From the NCBI RefSeq assembly GCF_004795735.1, contig NZ_CP039247.1, positions 1 to 64,000 of the forward strand: a stretch of DNA of 64,000 nucleotides. The letters are read 5' to 3'. Source of the stretch: Corynebacterium endometrii (lineage in GTDB: Bacteria; Actinomycetota; Actinomycetes; Mycobacteriales; Mycobacteriaceae). Below the pieces are notes generated by a model, which saw nothing but the letters and a program-made list of their open reading frames with translations, was not told the DNA's origin and did no database searches. Of the stretch, positions 31,503-40,368 are shown piece by piece. Numbering within the stretch: position 1 is the first letter of the stretch; each line of letters opens with the position of its first letter. Position numbers and translations under genes: made by a program.

Positions 31503-33197
31503 ATGTCACACAGCGATACCAAAAGCACCGCACAGCACAAGTCCTTCCGCAACGACGCGGACGCATTCCTTCCGGAGGCCCTGTCCGGATTCATTGCCTC
31601 CCACCCGGACGCCACGTGGCATGACGCGGGCTTTATTGGGTTAGACAGCGCCATCGAAACGCAGGACGGTCAACCGGCCGTGGCGTTAGTCTCAGGCGGC
31701 GGCTCCGGGCATGAGCCGATGCACGCCGGCTTCCTCGGCCAGGGCATGCTTGCGGCGGTGTGCCCCGGGTTGCTGTTTACCTCGCCCAACGCCGTGCAGG
31801 TAACGGAGGCCACCAAGTGGGCCGATCAGGGCAGGGGCGTGGTGCACATCGTGAAGAACTACACCGGTGACGTCATGAACTTCACCGTGGCCCGCAGGTA
31901 CGCCGAGGGCGTAGACACCCGCGAGGTCCTCGTGGCCGATGACGTGGCCACGGACAAGGGGGACGAGGACGGCCCGGGCCGCCGCGGGACCGGCGCCACC
32001 ATCATCGTGGAAAAGATCGCCGGCGCCGCCGCCAAGCGCGGCGATGACCTCGATGCCGTGGCTGACATCGCCACCCGCACCGCCGAGGCGTCCCGTTCCA
32101 TGTCCGTGGCCCTAGGCGCCGGATTCCTGCCCACCACCGGCCGCGAGACCTTCGACCTGGATCCCGGCCAGATGGAGGTGGGCGTGGGCATCCACGGCGA
32201 GCCCGGCGTGGATAACAAGGACATCGAGTCCGCCGCGGACATCGTGGAGGACCTTTTGGGCACCATCATCGACAAAGGCTCCTTCACCAAGGGTGACCGG
32301 GTCATCTGCCTGGTCAACGGCCTGGGCGGCGCCACCCCGCTTGAGCTTTCTCTCCTGTTCGGCGAGGCCAATAAGTACCTGGCCGCCAAGGGCATTACGG
32401 TGGCGCGCTCCATGGTGGGCACGTATGTTACCTCGGTGAACATGCACGGCGCGTCCATCACGCTGACCAAGGTGGATGACGAGATGCTCGCCTTGTTCGA
32501 CGCCCCCACCGCCGCGCCCGCCTGGCCCCACACCCTGGCCGGGACCAAGGACACCAAGCCGGCCGAGGTCACCTTCGAGGACCGCCTTCCGAAAGGGGGC
32601 GAGGACAACGCGTGGCTCACCGCATTCCTCGAGCGCCTGCAGCCCGCCTTCGATGAGCTGACCGAACTAGACCGCCGGGCCGGCGACGGCGACTTTGGCC
32701 AGAACATGGAGGCCGCCTTCGGCTCCGTCCAGCTCCCGCTCCGCGGCGGCGACTCGGACGTCCTGCGCGGGCTCGCCCAGCGCATGCTCGTCCTGGCCGG
32801 CGGCACCTCCGGCGCGGTCTACGGCGTGCTCTTCAACGAGCTGGCCGCGGGACTGGACAATGGGTCCTCGACCGGCGAGTTCGCCGCCGCGTTGAAATCC
32901 GCGGTCGAGGCCATCGCCGAACTCGGCGGCGCCAAGCGCGGTGACCGCACCGTCCTCGACGCGCTCATCCCGGCCGCCGAGAGGGCCGCCGAACTCGATG
33001 CGTCCGCCCCGCTGGGCGATTCCCTCGCGGCCATCCACGAGGCCGCCCACGCCGGCGCGCTTGAGACCCGCGAGCTCGACGCGAGGAAGGGCCGCGCCTC
33101 CTACCTCGGCGAACGCTCCAAGGGCGTGGCTGACCCGGGCGCTATCGTGGCCTCGTGGCTCTTCGGCGGCTCCGGGAAAGTCTCCGAGTTTAACTAG
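31503..33197 (+). CDS. Fused DhaK-DhaL dihydroxyacetone kinase (ATP type)
   Basis: A 564-residue single-chain kinase phosphorylating dihydroxyacetone. The DhaK domain (about 1-330) has SGGGSGHEPMHAGFLGQGML, FTSPNAVQ and the hemiaminal-His region SVNMHGASITL. The DhaL domain (about 360-564) has the Mg-ATP loop DRRAGDGDFGQNME and GGTSGAVYG. The fusion matches ATP-dependent enzymes rather than the PTS-dependent three-subunit kind. ATG 31503 fits the promoter spacing; an in-frame GTG lies 9 bp earlier. It converges with the HAD gene. Confidence 0.93.
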   Translation: MSHSDTKSTAQHKSFRNDADAFLPEALSGFIASHPDATWHDAGFIGLDSAIETQDGQPAVALVSGGGSGHEPMHAGFLGQGMLAAVCPGLLFTSPNAVQVTEATKWADQGRGVVHIVKNYTGDVMNFTVARRYAEGVDTREVLVADDVATDKGDEDGPGRRGTGATIIVEKIAGAAAKRGDDLDAVADIATRTAEASRSMSVALGAGFLPTTGRETFDLDPGQMEVGVGIHGEPGVDNKDIESAADIVEDLLGTIIDKGSFTKGDRVICLVNGLGGATPLELSLLFGEANKYLAAKGITVARSMVGTYVTSVNMHGASITLTKVDDEMLALFDAPTAAPAWPHTLAGTKDTKPAEVTFEDRLPKGGEDNAWLTAFLERLQPAFDELTELDRRAGDGDFGQNMEAAFGSVQLPLRGGDSDVLRGLAQRMLVLAGGTSGAVYGVLFNELAAGLDNGSSTGEFAAALKSAVEAIAELGGAKRGDRTVLDALIPAAERAAELDASAPLGDSLAAIHEAAHAGALETRELDARKGRASYLGERSKGVADPGAIVASWLFGGSGKVSEFN

Positions 33198-33272
33198 CCC
33201 GCGGCGAACAAATCTCACGCGCGAAACGCAAGGTGCGCAGTGAAAGGTACGCGTTGACAGGTGGCGAACGGT

Positions 33273-33962
33273 CTAGCCGAGCCGGAAGGTGAGCTCATCG
33301 AGGGAGGAGATTGCCTCCGCGGCCGCAGATGGGGGAGTGGCAGGATCCTGGAGGTTATCGCGCGGGATGTAGACCGCGCGAAGGCCCGCCGCCCGCGCGC
33401 CGGCCACGTCATTGGGCCAGTTATCGCCGATCATCACGGTGTCCGCCGGGTCCACGCCCAGCGCCGCGCACGCCCGGTGGTACGCGCCGGGCTGCGGCTT
33501 CGGGGTGCCCATGTCCACCGTGGCGAACAGCTCCACGCCCGGCAAGTCCACGCCGCCGGCCCGCATCTTGCCCGCCTGCATGTCCGCCCGGCCGTTGGTC
33601 AGGATTCCCACCTTAAGGCCCGCGTCGAGCGCGCGCTGCACGCACGCCACCGCGTCCGGGTACGCCTGCCAGTGCTTTTCGTAGGCGGCGAGGTAATCGG
33701 CGAAGAGTTCCGTGGCGGCGGCGTCCGATATTGAGGTGCGCCCGGTGAACTCACGGGTGCGGCCGATGCGCTGGTCCTGGTGGGAAATCTCCCCGCGCTC
33801 AAAGCGGTGAAACCATTTCAGCTCGATGTCACGGAAACGCTGGTGCTGCCCCGTTGGCATGCCAAGCTCCACGCACCATTCGTCCAGGGCCTGGGCCATG
33901 GCCCGCTCGTGGTCCGTGAGCGTGCCATCGAGATCGAACAGGACTGCCTTTGCCGTAATCAT
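33273..33962 (-). CDS. HAD family hydrolase
   Basis: A 229-residue haloacid-dehalogenase-like phosphatase. Motif I is LFDLDGTLTD with the nucleophile Asp. Motif II is GILTNG, the motif III lysine is in MGTPKPQPGAY, and motif IV is MIGDNWPNDVAGA. A helical cap lies between motifs I and II, as in YjjG or phosphoglycolate phosphatase types. The substrate is unknown. ATG 33962 is chosen, as the upstream in-frame start gives an N-terminus atypical for the family. Confidence 0.9.
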   Translation of the reverse strand: MITAKAVLFDLDGTLTDHERAMAQALDEWCVELGMPTGQHQRFRDIELKWFHRFERGEISHQDQRIGRTREFTGRTSISDAAATELFADYLAAYEKHWQAYPDAVACVQRALDAGLKVGILTNGRADMQAGKMRAGGVDLPGVELFATVDMGTPKPQPGAYHRACAALGVDPADTVMIGDNWPNDVAGARAAGLRAVYIPRDNLQDPATPPSAAAEAISSLDELTFRLG

Positions 33963-34231
33963 GAGCCCATTGTGCCCGATTGACGGCAAACGCCCGGCCG
34001 ATTTTCCGATCTAATGCGGGGTTCGGGGCTAAGTCAGCACCAAAGCACGAAATCACTAAAGAACGGAATCGACCCGGACCAATCCCGTGGGTTGATTGGT
34101 CCGTGCGGTGCCGTGCAGCGCATTCGCCGCGCCCGGCATAACCACGGGTATCGAGGTTGATGATCGCTATGAGCGTGCCGCTTTTGGGGGCTCGGCGCGT
34201 GCGCTAGCGGGCACGGGCGGGCGGTTTTCTT
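33963..34231. other. Intergenic region before ppiA
   Basis: No gene is seen. It holds a 9-bp inverted repeat, GGACCAATC (34076-34084) with 34094-34102, which could be a regulatory or termination hairpin. Confidence 0.4.
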
Positions 34232-34237
34232 TACAAT
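34232..34237 (+). promoter_or_regulatory. -10 element of ppiA, leaderless
   Basis: TACAAT ends 7 bp before ATG 34245. It overlaps the alternative in-frame ATG at 34236, which argues against that upstream start. Confidence 0.55.
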
Positions 34238-34244
34238 GGCACTC

Positions 34245-34766
34245 ATGACTCAAAAGACCGCAACTGCAACGATGCACACCAACCACGGTGACATTGTTAT
34301 CGATCTCTTCGGTAACCATGCCCCCGTGACTGTTGAGAACTTTGTTGGCTTGGCCAAGGGTGAGAAGGACTACGCGTCCCAGAACGCTAAGGGCGAGTCC
34401 ACCGGACCTTTCTACGATGGCGCAATCTTCCACCGCATCATCGATAACTTCATGATTCAGGGCGGCGACCCAACCGGCACCGGCCGTGGCGGCCCTGGCT
34501 ACCAGTTCCAGGACGAGTTCCACCCAGAACTGCGTTTCGACCGTCCATTCCTGCTGGCCATGGCTAATGCCGGCCCAGGCACCAACGGCTCCCAGTTCTT
34601 CATCACCGTGGCTCCAACCCCACACCTGAACAATCACCACACCATCTTCGGTGAGGTCACCGACCCAGCCTCCCAGGAGGTTGTGTCCAAGATTGCCAAG
34701 GTGGCCACGGACCGCATGGACCGTCCTCACGAGGACGTAGTGATTGAGTCCATCACCATCGCTTAA
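34245..34766 (+). CDS. ppiA: Cytoplasmic peptidyl-prolyl cis-trans isomerase (cyclophilin)
   Basis: A 173-residue single-domain cyclophilin. The active-site segments are FHRIIDNFMIQGGDPTGTGRGGPGY (Arg, Phe, Met, Gln), MANAGPGTNGSQFFIT and HHTIFGEV. There is no signal peptide, so it is cytoplasmic. The position near the replication block is common in Actinobacteria. It is bounded by a strong terminator. Confidence 0.95.
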   Translation: MTQKTATATMHTNHGDIVIDLFGNHAPVTVENFVGLAKGEKDYASQNAKGESTGPFYDGAIFHRIIDNFMIQGGDPTGTGRGGPGYQFQDEFHPELRFDRPFLLAMANAGPGTNGSQFFITVAPTPHLNNHHTIFGEVTDPASQEVVSKIAKVATDRMDRPHEDVVIESITIA

Positions 34767-34795
34767 TGCATGCGGGGCCTCTGGCCCCGAACCGC

Positions 34796-34830
34796 AAGAC
34801 CGCCCGCACTGTGGAAGTGTGGGCGGTCTT
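34796..34830 (+). terminator. Terminator after ppiA
   Basis: A 15-bp stem (34796-34810 with 34816-34830, one G-T pair) has a 5-nt loop and continues into TTTGCG. Confidence 0.88.
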
Positions 34831-35046
34831 TGCGTGTTTTACACCCTCTTGGATACCAGGCCGCGGAGGCTTTCCGCGGCGATGCCGCCCGGTGGGACGG
34901 ACCGCCGATTAGTGCGGGGTACAGGGAAGGGATGCATATAGACTCTTAAGATGCCCCGGGAAAAGCTCGAGGCCTCGCGGAATAAAGAAACGGGCGCGGG
35001 CGAGACTCGGGGGCCTATGTTCGAGCATCCCTGCGAGGAGGAACCC

Positions 35047-35715
35047 GTGAACTGGCTGAAGATCAACACCCGCCAGGCGCCGGTGACGTTTGCCATGATT
35101 GCCGCGTGCCTGGTGCTGTGGATAGCCACCGCGCTCCAGTCCGGCAGCTTCTATGACAACTATTACGGCTCCGAACTGGCGCGCGAGTGGACGCTATGGG
35201 GGCCGGATGTCTTCAACGGGAGCTGGTACCAGGTGGTGACATCCTCGTTTATCCACATCGGGCTGGGGCATCTGCTGGTCAACATGGCCATGTTGTTGTT
35301 CATCGGCCCCGAGGTGGAGCGCGCCCTGGGGTCGGGGTTGTTCGCGATTGCGTATGCCACCGGCGTGTTGGGATCGGCGGCAGCGGTCTTAGCCATGAAC
35401 TTCCTAGTGCCCACGGCGGGCGCTTCGGGAGTGCTCTTCGCGCTGATGATCCTGCTCGTGGGGGTGTTTAAGGCCCGCGGGCTGAATCTCACATCCCCAT
35501 TAACGCTGCTTGCGGCGAACGTGGTCTATTCCTTCATCCAGCCGGACGTGTCCCTGTGGGGTCACCTGGGCGGCGTTTTCGCGGGCGCGGTAATGGTCTT
35601 CGCTGTGACACTCAGGAACCCGCGCGCGCGGTGGTGGGGGACCATCTCTTGTTGCGCTTTGTCCGTCGTAGCGGTGTGGTGGGCGCTGCCCCCGGGCGCC
35701 TATAGCACCCTTTAG
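35047..35715 (+). CDS. Rhomboid family intramembrane serine protease
   Basis: 222 residues, six hydrophobic segments. The catalytic Ser is in GASGVLFAL (helix 4) and the His in WGHLGGVFAG (helix 6). The structural motif SFIHIGLGHLLVNM is also present. It would cleave substrates within the membrane. GTG 35047 has a strong GAGGAGGAA site 5 bp upstream. An in-frame ATG at 34951 lies 6 bp after a TAGACT -10 and could give a leaderless form with 32 extra residues. Substrates are unknown. Confidence 0.88.
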   Translation: MNWLKINTRQAPVTFAMIAACLVLWIATALQSGSFYDNYYGSELAREWTLWGPDVFNGSWYQVVTSSFIHIGLGHLLVNMAMLLFIGPEVERALGSGLFAIAYATGVLGSAAAVLAMNFLVPTAGASGVLFALMILLVGVFKARGLNLTSPLTLLAANVVYSFIQPDVSLWGHLGGVFAGAVMVFAVTLRNPRARWWGTISCCALSVVAVWWALPPGAYSTL

Positions 35716-35744
35716 TTCGCCCGAGTGTGAATAACACGCCGCGG

Positions 35745-35978
35745 TTATCCACGCGAACATGTGTTTTGTTTTAGTCCACAGGAGTTATCCACATTGTGGA
35801 TAACTACATTCTTGTAATTCTCGAATTTGTGGGCGGATTCGAACGTTATTTGCCCAGTTGGGGCGGGAAAGTTCGAATATTTTCGCAGGTAGAAAACCGG
35901 TGTAGAAAGTTATCCACAGGCTGTGAAAGAAAGTGTGAATAGAAGAATCTCACAAAATTATCCCCAGCCTGTGGATAA
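35745..35978. other. Second DnaA-box cluster
   Basis: Six DnaA boxes lie in 234 bp: TTATCCACG 35745-35753, TTATCCACA 35785-35793, its complement 35795-35803 (forming a 19-bp palindrome around one base), TTATCCACA 35910-35918, TTATCCCCA 35958-35966, and a complement 35970-35978. Four are perfect. TCTTGTAATT (35810-35819) also occurs beside the oriC boxes at 1792-1801. No gene lies here. It is probably a DnaA titration or regulatory site. Confidence 0.8.
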
Positions 35979-36019
35979 CTTTGTTAACCGGGCTGGGGAT
36001 TGTTGAATTAAGGCGCGCG

Positions 36020-36559
36020 CTATGCCAACGTCCACGTGATGTAGGCGTCAACCAGCTGCGTGGGGGCGTCCGGGGCGATGCGCGTCACCGCCTGTGGCTG
36101 CGGGCGGGTGGCGATGCCGATTGAAACCATGAGGTTGGATGCGCTCACCCCATCGTGAATGACGCCGGCGGCAACGTAGCTTTCAACCAGCCCCGTGAGC
36201 TGGCGAAGGCTGGCGGCCTGTGCGGTGGCGATATCGGAGCGGATCTCTCGCGGATCCAGCGCGCCCGTAAACGCGCCCAGGTCCAGGTTGGTCAGCTCGC
36301 TCAGGTACTGAGTCCAGTTCTCCGCGGAAGGGGCCAGCTGCAGCGCTCGCTGGGTAGCGGTGTCTAGGTCTGAGATGACGTGGTGGAGGACTTCATAGAT
36401 GAGTTCCTCACGTGTGGAGAAGTTGCGGTACAGCGTCGCGATGCCTACCTCGCTGGCCTCGGCGACCTGCTCGAGGGCTACGTTCGGCCCGTGCGCCGCG
36501 AAGAGGCGGCGGGCGGTGAGGAGAATGCGGTTGCGGCGTTGGAGGGCGTCTGCGCGCAT
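36020..36559 (-). CDS. TetR family transcriptional regulator
   Basis: 179 residues. The N-terminal helix-turn-helix spans about residues 10-55, with ALEQVAEASEVGIATLYRNFSTREELI. The C-terminal ligand domain is variable. It is divergent from the membrane-protein gene at 36693, with two palindromes between them that it likely binds. It probably represses both itself and that gene. Confidence 0.92.
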   Translation of the reverse strand: MRADALQRRNRILLTARRLFAAHGPNVALEQVAEASEVGIATLYRNFSTREELIYEVLHHVISDLDTATQRALQLAPSAENWTQYLSELTNLDLGAFTGALDPREIRSDIATAQAASLRQLTGLVESYVAAGVIHDGVSASNLMVSIGIATRPQPQAVTRIAPDAPTQLVDAYITWTLA

Positions 36560-36615
36560 GGGTGCTTCCTGTTGCGGTTTGTGGGTTCGGCGAAATTGAC
36601 ATCCATCCTATCGCG

Positions 36616-36658
36616 GAGGAAAATCCTCCACAACCGTAAGCGGAGAATAATCCTCCGG
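36616..36658. promoter_or_regulatory. Double operator between tetR and the membrane-protein gene
   Basis: Two related palindromes are seen: GGAGGAAAATCCTCC (36616-36630) and CGGAGAATAATCCTCCG (36642-36658). Their centres are 27 bp apart. Both lie in the divergent promoter region, as expected for a local TetR repressor. Confidence 0.7.
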
Positions 36659-36692
36659 TAATTCCGAATAGCCCCCGAAAGGCCCGCTGCTT

Positions 36693-37742
36693 ATGTCCGA
36701 ATCCCGTAAACAGGGCACCGAACCGATCCACGAATTCACGCCTAAGAAGAAAAAGCTCGTCCGCCTGCTGGCGCTCAACATTGGCCTGGGCGCCATCCTG
36801 GTGGGCATGCTGCTGCTGTTTATCATGCCTTCCCTCAAATCCGGCCCGCACGAGCTGCCGGTTGGCGTGGTGGGCCAGGATGCGGTTGCCAGGACGGAAG
36901 CGGTGCTTAACGCTTCCGACCCTGAGGGCTACGTGGTCACCGGTTATGATTCCGCGGCGGCGCTGGATGAGGCCATCCACACCCGTGAGGTTATGGGCGG
37001 CTTTGATTACTCCCGCGCGGGTGAGCTGCGCGTGGCTGTGGCGTCCGCAGGGTCCACGGCGGTCTCCGGGACCCTGACCCAGATGGGGCAGGAGGTTGCG
37101 GCACAGGCTCAGCTTGAGCCGGTGGTGGACGATGTGGTGGCCCTTCCGGCCGCCGATAAAACCGGCACCGGCATCGGTGGACTGGCGTTTCCACTGGTCT
37201 TCGGCGGAATCGTGCCGGTGGTGGCGTTCCGCGCCCTGCTGGCCGGGCACCGCAGCTGGATCCTGGGAGGCATTGTGATCTTCTCCCTCGTTGGCGGGTT
37301 CATTGTTTCACTGGTTCTGCAGGAACTCTTTGGCTCCACCGAGGGCGTGCTGTGGCCCGTGGCCGGCGCCATGGCGCTGGGCATCGCCGCCCTGGCCGTG
37401 CCCCTGTCCGGCCTGTACGAGGCCTTTGGTTCCAAGGGATTTACCATCGCGGCGGCCAGCATGATGTTCGTGGGCAACCCGTTCGCGGGCATCGCCACGT
37501 CATCGGTGTGGCTGCCGGGCGCGGTGGCAGCCGTGGGCCAGCTGCTGCCTCCGGGTGCCGCCGGCTCACTCGTGCGAGCGGTGGCTTATTTCGACGGAAA
37601 CGGCGGCGGCCAGGGTTTTTGGACGCTGAGCGCCTGGGTCGCCCTCGGCATCGTTTTGTGGGGGATCGCGCCGCTGCTGCAGACCCGCTCCGACAAGCGA
37701 GCGGCTGGCAAGGCGCCGGCAGCCGAATCCATCCACGCCTAG
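36693..37742 (+). CDS. Membrane protein, probable TetR-controlled exporter component
   Basis: 349 residues. It has one N-terminal transmembrane helix (about 25-45), an external domain (about 50-160), then five or six helices in the C-terminal half. This layout resembles YhgE/Pip and ABC-2-type permease proteins, though no ATPase gene is adjacent. The external part contains PVGVVGQDAVARTEAVLNAS, as in those families. Regulation by the divergent TetR gene suggests a role in export of a toxic compound. Function is inferred from context only. Confidence 0.7.
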   Translation: MSESRKQGTEPIHEFTPKKKKLVRLLALNIGLGAILVGMLLLFIMPSLKSGPHELPVGVVGQDAVARTEAVLNASDPEGYVVTGYDSAAALDEAIHTREVMGGFDYSRAGELRVAVASAGSTAVSGTLTQMGQEVAAQAQLEPVVDDVVALPAADKTGTGIGGLAFPLVFGGIVPVVAFRALLAGHRSWILGGIVIFSLVGGFIVSLVLQELFGSTEGVLWPVAGAMALGIAALAVPLSGLYEAFGSKGFTIAAASMMFVGNPFAGIATSSVWLPGAVAAVGQLLPPGAAGSLVRAVAYFDGNGGGQGFWTLSAWVALGIVLWGIAPLLQTRSDKRAAGKAPAAESIHA

Positions 37743-37795
37743 CCCGGCAGAGTTTTCTACTCCACCCGTGCCGCCGCCCGCGGCGGCAGGGCATA

Positions 37796-37837
37796 GAAAA
37801 AGCCGCCCGGCGGATCGCGGGGATCTGCCGGGCGGCT
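37796..37837 (-). terminator. Terminator after crgA
   Basis: An 11-bp stem, AGCCGCCCGGC (37801-37811), pairs with 37827-37837. On the minus strand it is followed by TTTTT. A separate GCCGCC/GGCGGC hairpin at about 37769-37787 may end the facing gene. Confidence 0.85.
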
Positions 37838-37853
37838 GAGGCGCTTTTGGGGG

Positions 37854-38126
37854 TTAGCGCCAGCCCATGGTCATCATCAGGCCGATGATGGCTAGGCCGA
37901 AGCCGATGCCGTAGTTCCATGCGCCCAGTTCGGCCATGAACGGGATGGACTCACCGGCCAGGTAGTTCACCACGATCCATGCCAGGCCCAGAATCATCAG
38001 GCCGAGCATGATGACGATGTACCACTTCGGGGTGCCTTCCGAGTTGATCTTGACCGGGGTGCGGTTCGCCGCGGAGGTTGTGGACTGCGGAACAGCAGAG
38101 CCCTGTGTGATCTTTGCTTTTGGCAT
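37854..38126 (-). CDS. crgA: Cell division protein CrgA
   Basis: A 90-residue CrgA, an actinobacterial septation protein with two transmembrane helices (about 36-56 and 70-88). Family features are the polar N-terminus (MPKAKIT), [25 protein letters not shown] and the [20 protein letters not shown] end. In mycobacteria CrgA interacts with FtsZ, FtsI and PbpA. It lies after pknB as in other Actinobacteria, but a hairpin separates it from the kinase operon and it has its own AAGAAGG site. Confidence 0.95.
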   Translation of the reverse strand: MPKAKITQGSAVPQSTTSAANRTPVKINSEGTPKWYIVIMLGLMILGLAWIVVNYLAGESIPFMAELGAWNYGIGFGLAIIGLMMTMGWR

Positions 38127-38153
38127 GTCACTTACCTTCTTAGAAAAATACGG

Positions 38154-38188
38154 ATATCCCGGCCAACTCTACCAGCTGACCGGGATAT
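38154..38188 (-). terminator. Hairpin ending the pknB operon
   Basis: A 9-bp stem, ATATCCCGG (38154-38162), pairs with 38180-38188. On the minus strand a T-rich TATTTTTCT follows. Confidence 0.75.
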
Positions 38189-38238
38189 TCACTCAAGTCA
38201 GATGCTGAAAAGCCCAAAGCCTAAGGGCGTTTAGGGGC

Positions 38239-40362
38239 TTAGGGGGCAATGTCCGTCACGCCGGTTGCGTTATTGGCGAAGGTGCCAAGGTCAAACTCCC
38301 AGAGGCGGATGTCAATATTTTGGTCCTTGCGGACCGTATCCCCGGGGTTGACGGAGGCCCAGCCGATGCGGCCGTTGTCCACTACCGCGCCGGTGGGTAC
38401 CGGTTCACCGACAATTAGGTTGGAGGCGTTGCCACTCCAGCCGGCCTCCTGCAGCGCGGAGAGCGCGCCCGCCTCGGTCTGCTTGAGCAGGTCGGGGGCC
38501 ACGAACAGCATCCCGTTGGAGATCTGCACGCTGACGGTGGAACCGGAGTCCAATTGCTGGCCCTCGTCGGACGCGGTCACGACGCGGCCCTCCGGCTCGG
38601 TGGAATCAACCCACTCGGGGCGGGCCTCTAGCCCCACGGCCTCAAGGGTCTCCCGCGCCTGGTCGAAGTCTAGGCCCACCAGGGATGGGACGGTGACCTG
38701 TTCGCGGCCGGAGGACACGGTCACGCGGATAACGGAACCCTTAGACAGCTGTGCGCCGCCGGGCGGGTTCTGGGAAATGACCTGGCCCTCGGGCACCGTG
38801 TCAGATTCGGATTCCGCGTAGTCAGGATCCAGCTCAAGGCCGGCCTCCTCCAGCGCATCGGCGGCGTCCTGGACGCTCATGCCGGTGACATCCGGGACAT
38901 CGGTGATCTCACGGCCGGAGGACACGGTCAAGGTCACGTTGGAACCGCGCTGCAGCTGGGAGCCGGGCGCGGGATTGATGCGGATGACCTCATTGCGCGG
39001 CACGTCCGGGCTGGCTTCCTGGTTGACGGTCACCAAAAGGCCCATCTTTTCAAGCTCGGCTACTACCTCGCCCCGGTCGCGGCCCTCCACCTCGGGGATG
39101 GTGATGGCCGATTGACCCTGGGAGGCCCCGTCCCCGTTGCCGAAATTGCCGGAGCCGAAGAAGTCCCAGGTGAAATACGCCACCATGCCTATGAGCAGGA
39201 TCGCCAACAGTGTCGCCAGGGCCTTCAGCCACGGGCGTGCCTCATCGTCATCATCGCCGCCGGGGCGGGTGGATTGAACAGGTGCGCGGTGGGCGCCGCC
39301 GGAAGGGGTGCCGGCAGCGACTTGCGCGCCTCCGTTAGCGCCGGCACCCGCTACGGCAGCACCGGCGGCAGCGGCGGCGCCACCGGCAGCGGCCGCGGAT
39401 GCCTGCGGGGGCAATGCCGTGGTTGACTGCGGCGGCAGCGTGGTGGTGGCCGGGTAGGCATCGTGATGCTCAGGATCGCCTGCGGGGGTGACATGGCTGC
39501 GGGCGGCCTCGGTCACCGCGCCGCGGGCGAGGCGCGCTAGGTCCTCACCCATCTCATACGCGGACTGGTAGCGGTCCGCCGGGTGCTTGGCCATGGCGGT
39601 GAGCACCACGGCGTCAATGTTGAGGCGCTGGGTCGGTGCCAGGGAATCATCCGTGATGCGCTCGGACGGCGGCACCGGGTCTTCCTGAACGTGCTGGTAG
39701 GCAACCGCGAAAGGGGTTTCACCCTCGAACGGAGTGGTGCCAGTGATGGCCTCGTACAATACGCAGCCCAAGGCGTAGACATCAGAGCGGGCGTCCGCAG
39801 CCTTGCCGCGTGCCTGCTCCGGGGAAAGGTATTGGGCCGTGCCAATTACGGCGGACGTCTGCGTCATGGCTGAGGTGGAATCATCCAGGGCGCGGGCGAT
39901 GCCAAAGTCCATGACCTTGACCTGGCCCGTGTTGGTCAGCATGATGTTTGCGGGTTTGACGTCGCGGTGGATGATGCCCGCCTCGTGGGAGGCCTGGAGG
40001 GCGTCACACACGGGCTGGAGGATCTCCGCGGCCTCGGCGGCGGGCAGCGCGCCATCTTCGCGAACAATGTCCCGGAGCGTGCGGCCATGCACGCGCTCCA
40101 TCACGATGTACGGGATGGACAATCCATCCACGTCCGCCTCGCCGGTATCGAAGACGGCCACGATATTGGGGTGGTTGAGCCTGCCGGAGTTTTGCGCCTC
40201 GCGGCGGAAGCGCTCGCGGAAGTTTACGTCACGGGCCATCTCCGGGCGGAGCATCTTCAGCGCAACGTCGCGGCCGAGGAGGGTGTCTTTAGCAGCGTAA
40301 ACCTCAGACATGCCGCCTGAACCGATTACCTCAGCGAGGCTGTAACGGTCATTGATGTTCAT
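38239..40362 (-). CDS. pknB: Serine/threonine kinase PknB with PASTA repeats
   Basis: A 707-residue sensor kinase. The kinase domain (1-270) has the glycine loop IGSGGMSEVYAAKD, HRDVKPANIM and MDFGIA. A Pro/Ala-rich linker is followed by one transmembrane helix (WLKALATLLAILLIGMVAYFTW). Four extracellular PASTA domains fill about 425-700 and should bind muropeptides or lipid II. It controls growth and cell-wall synthesis by phosphorylating proteins such as FhaA and FtsZ partners. It is the last gene of the seven-gene operon, 6 bp after pknA. Confidence 0.96.
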   Translation of the reverse strand: MNINDRYSLAEVIGSGGMSEVYAAKDTLLGRDVALKMLRPEMARDVNFRERFRREAQNSGRLNHPNIVAVFDTGEADVDGLSIPYIVMERVHGRTLRDIVREDGALPAAEAAEILQPVCDALQASHEAGIIHRDVKPANIMLTNTGQVKVMDFGIARALDDSTSAMTQTSAVIGTAQYLSPEQARGKAADARSDVYALGCVLYEAITGTTPFEGETPFAVAYQHVQEDPVPPSERITDDSLAPTQRLNIDAVVLTAMAKHPADRYQSAYEMGEDLARLARGAVTEAARSHVTPAGDPEHHDAYPATTTLPPQSTTALPPQASAAAAGGAAAAAGAAVAGAGANGGAQVAAGTPSGGAHRAPVQSTRPGGDDDDEARPWLKALATLLAILLIGMVAYFTWDFFGSGNFGNGDGASQGQSAITIPEVEGRDRGEVVAELEKMGLLVTVNQEASPDVPRNEVIRINPAPGSQLQRGSNVTLTVSSGREITDVPDVTGMSVQDAADALEEAGLELDPDYAESESDTVPEGQVISQNPPGGAQLSKGSVIRVTVSSGREQVTVPSLVGLDFDQARETLEAVGLEARPEWVDSTEPEGRVVTASDEGQQLDSGSTVSVQISNGMLFVAPDLLKQTEAGALSALQEAGWSGNASNLIVGEPVPTGAVVDNGRIGWASVNPGDTVRKDQNIDIRLWEFDLGTFANNATGVTDIAP

Positions 40363-40368
40363 CTGGCT

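Noticed and set aside
35745..35978. Second DnaA cluster as an alternative replication origin
   Set aside because: No trio triplets, no clear unwinding region and no adjacent initiator gene. oriC at 1755-2085 has all of these.
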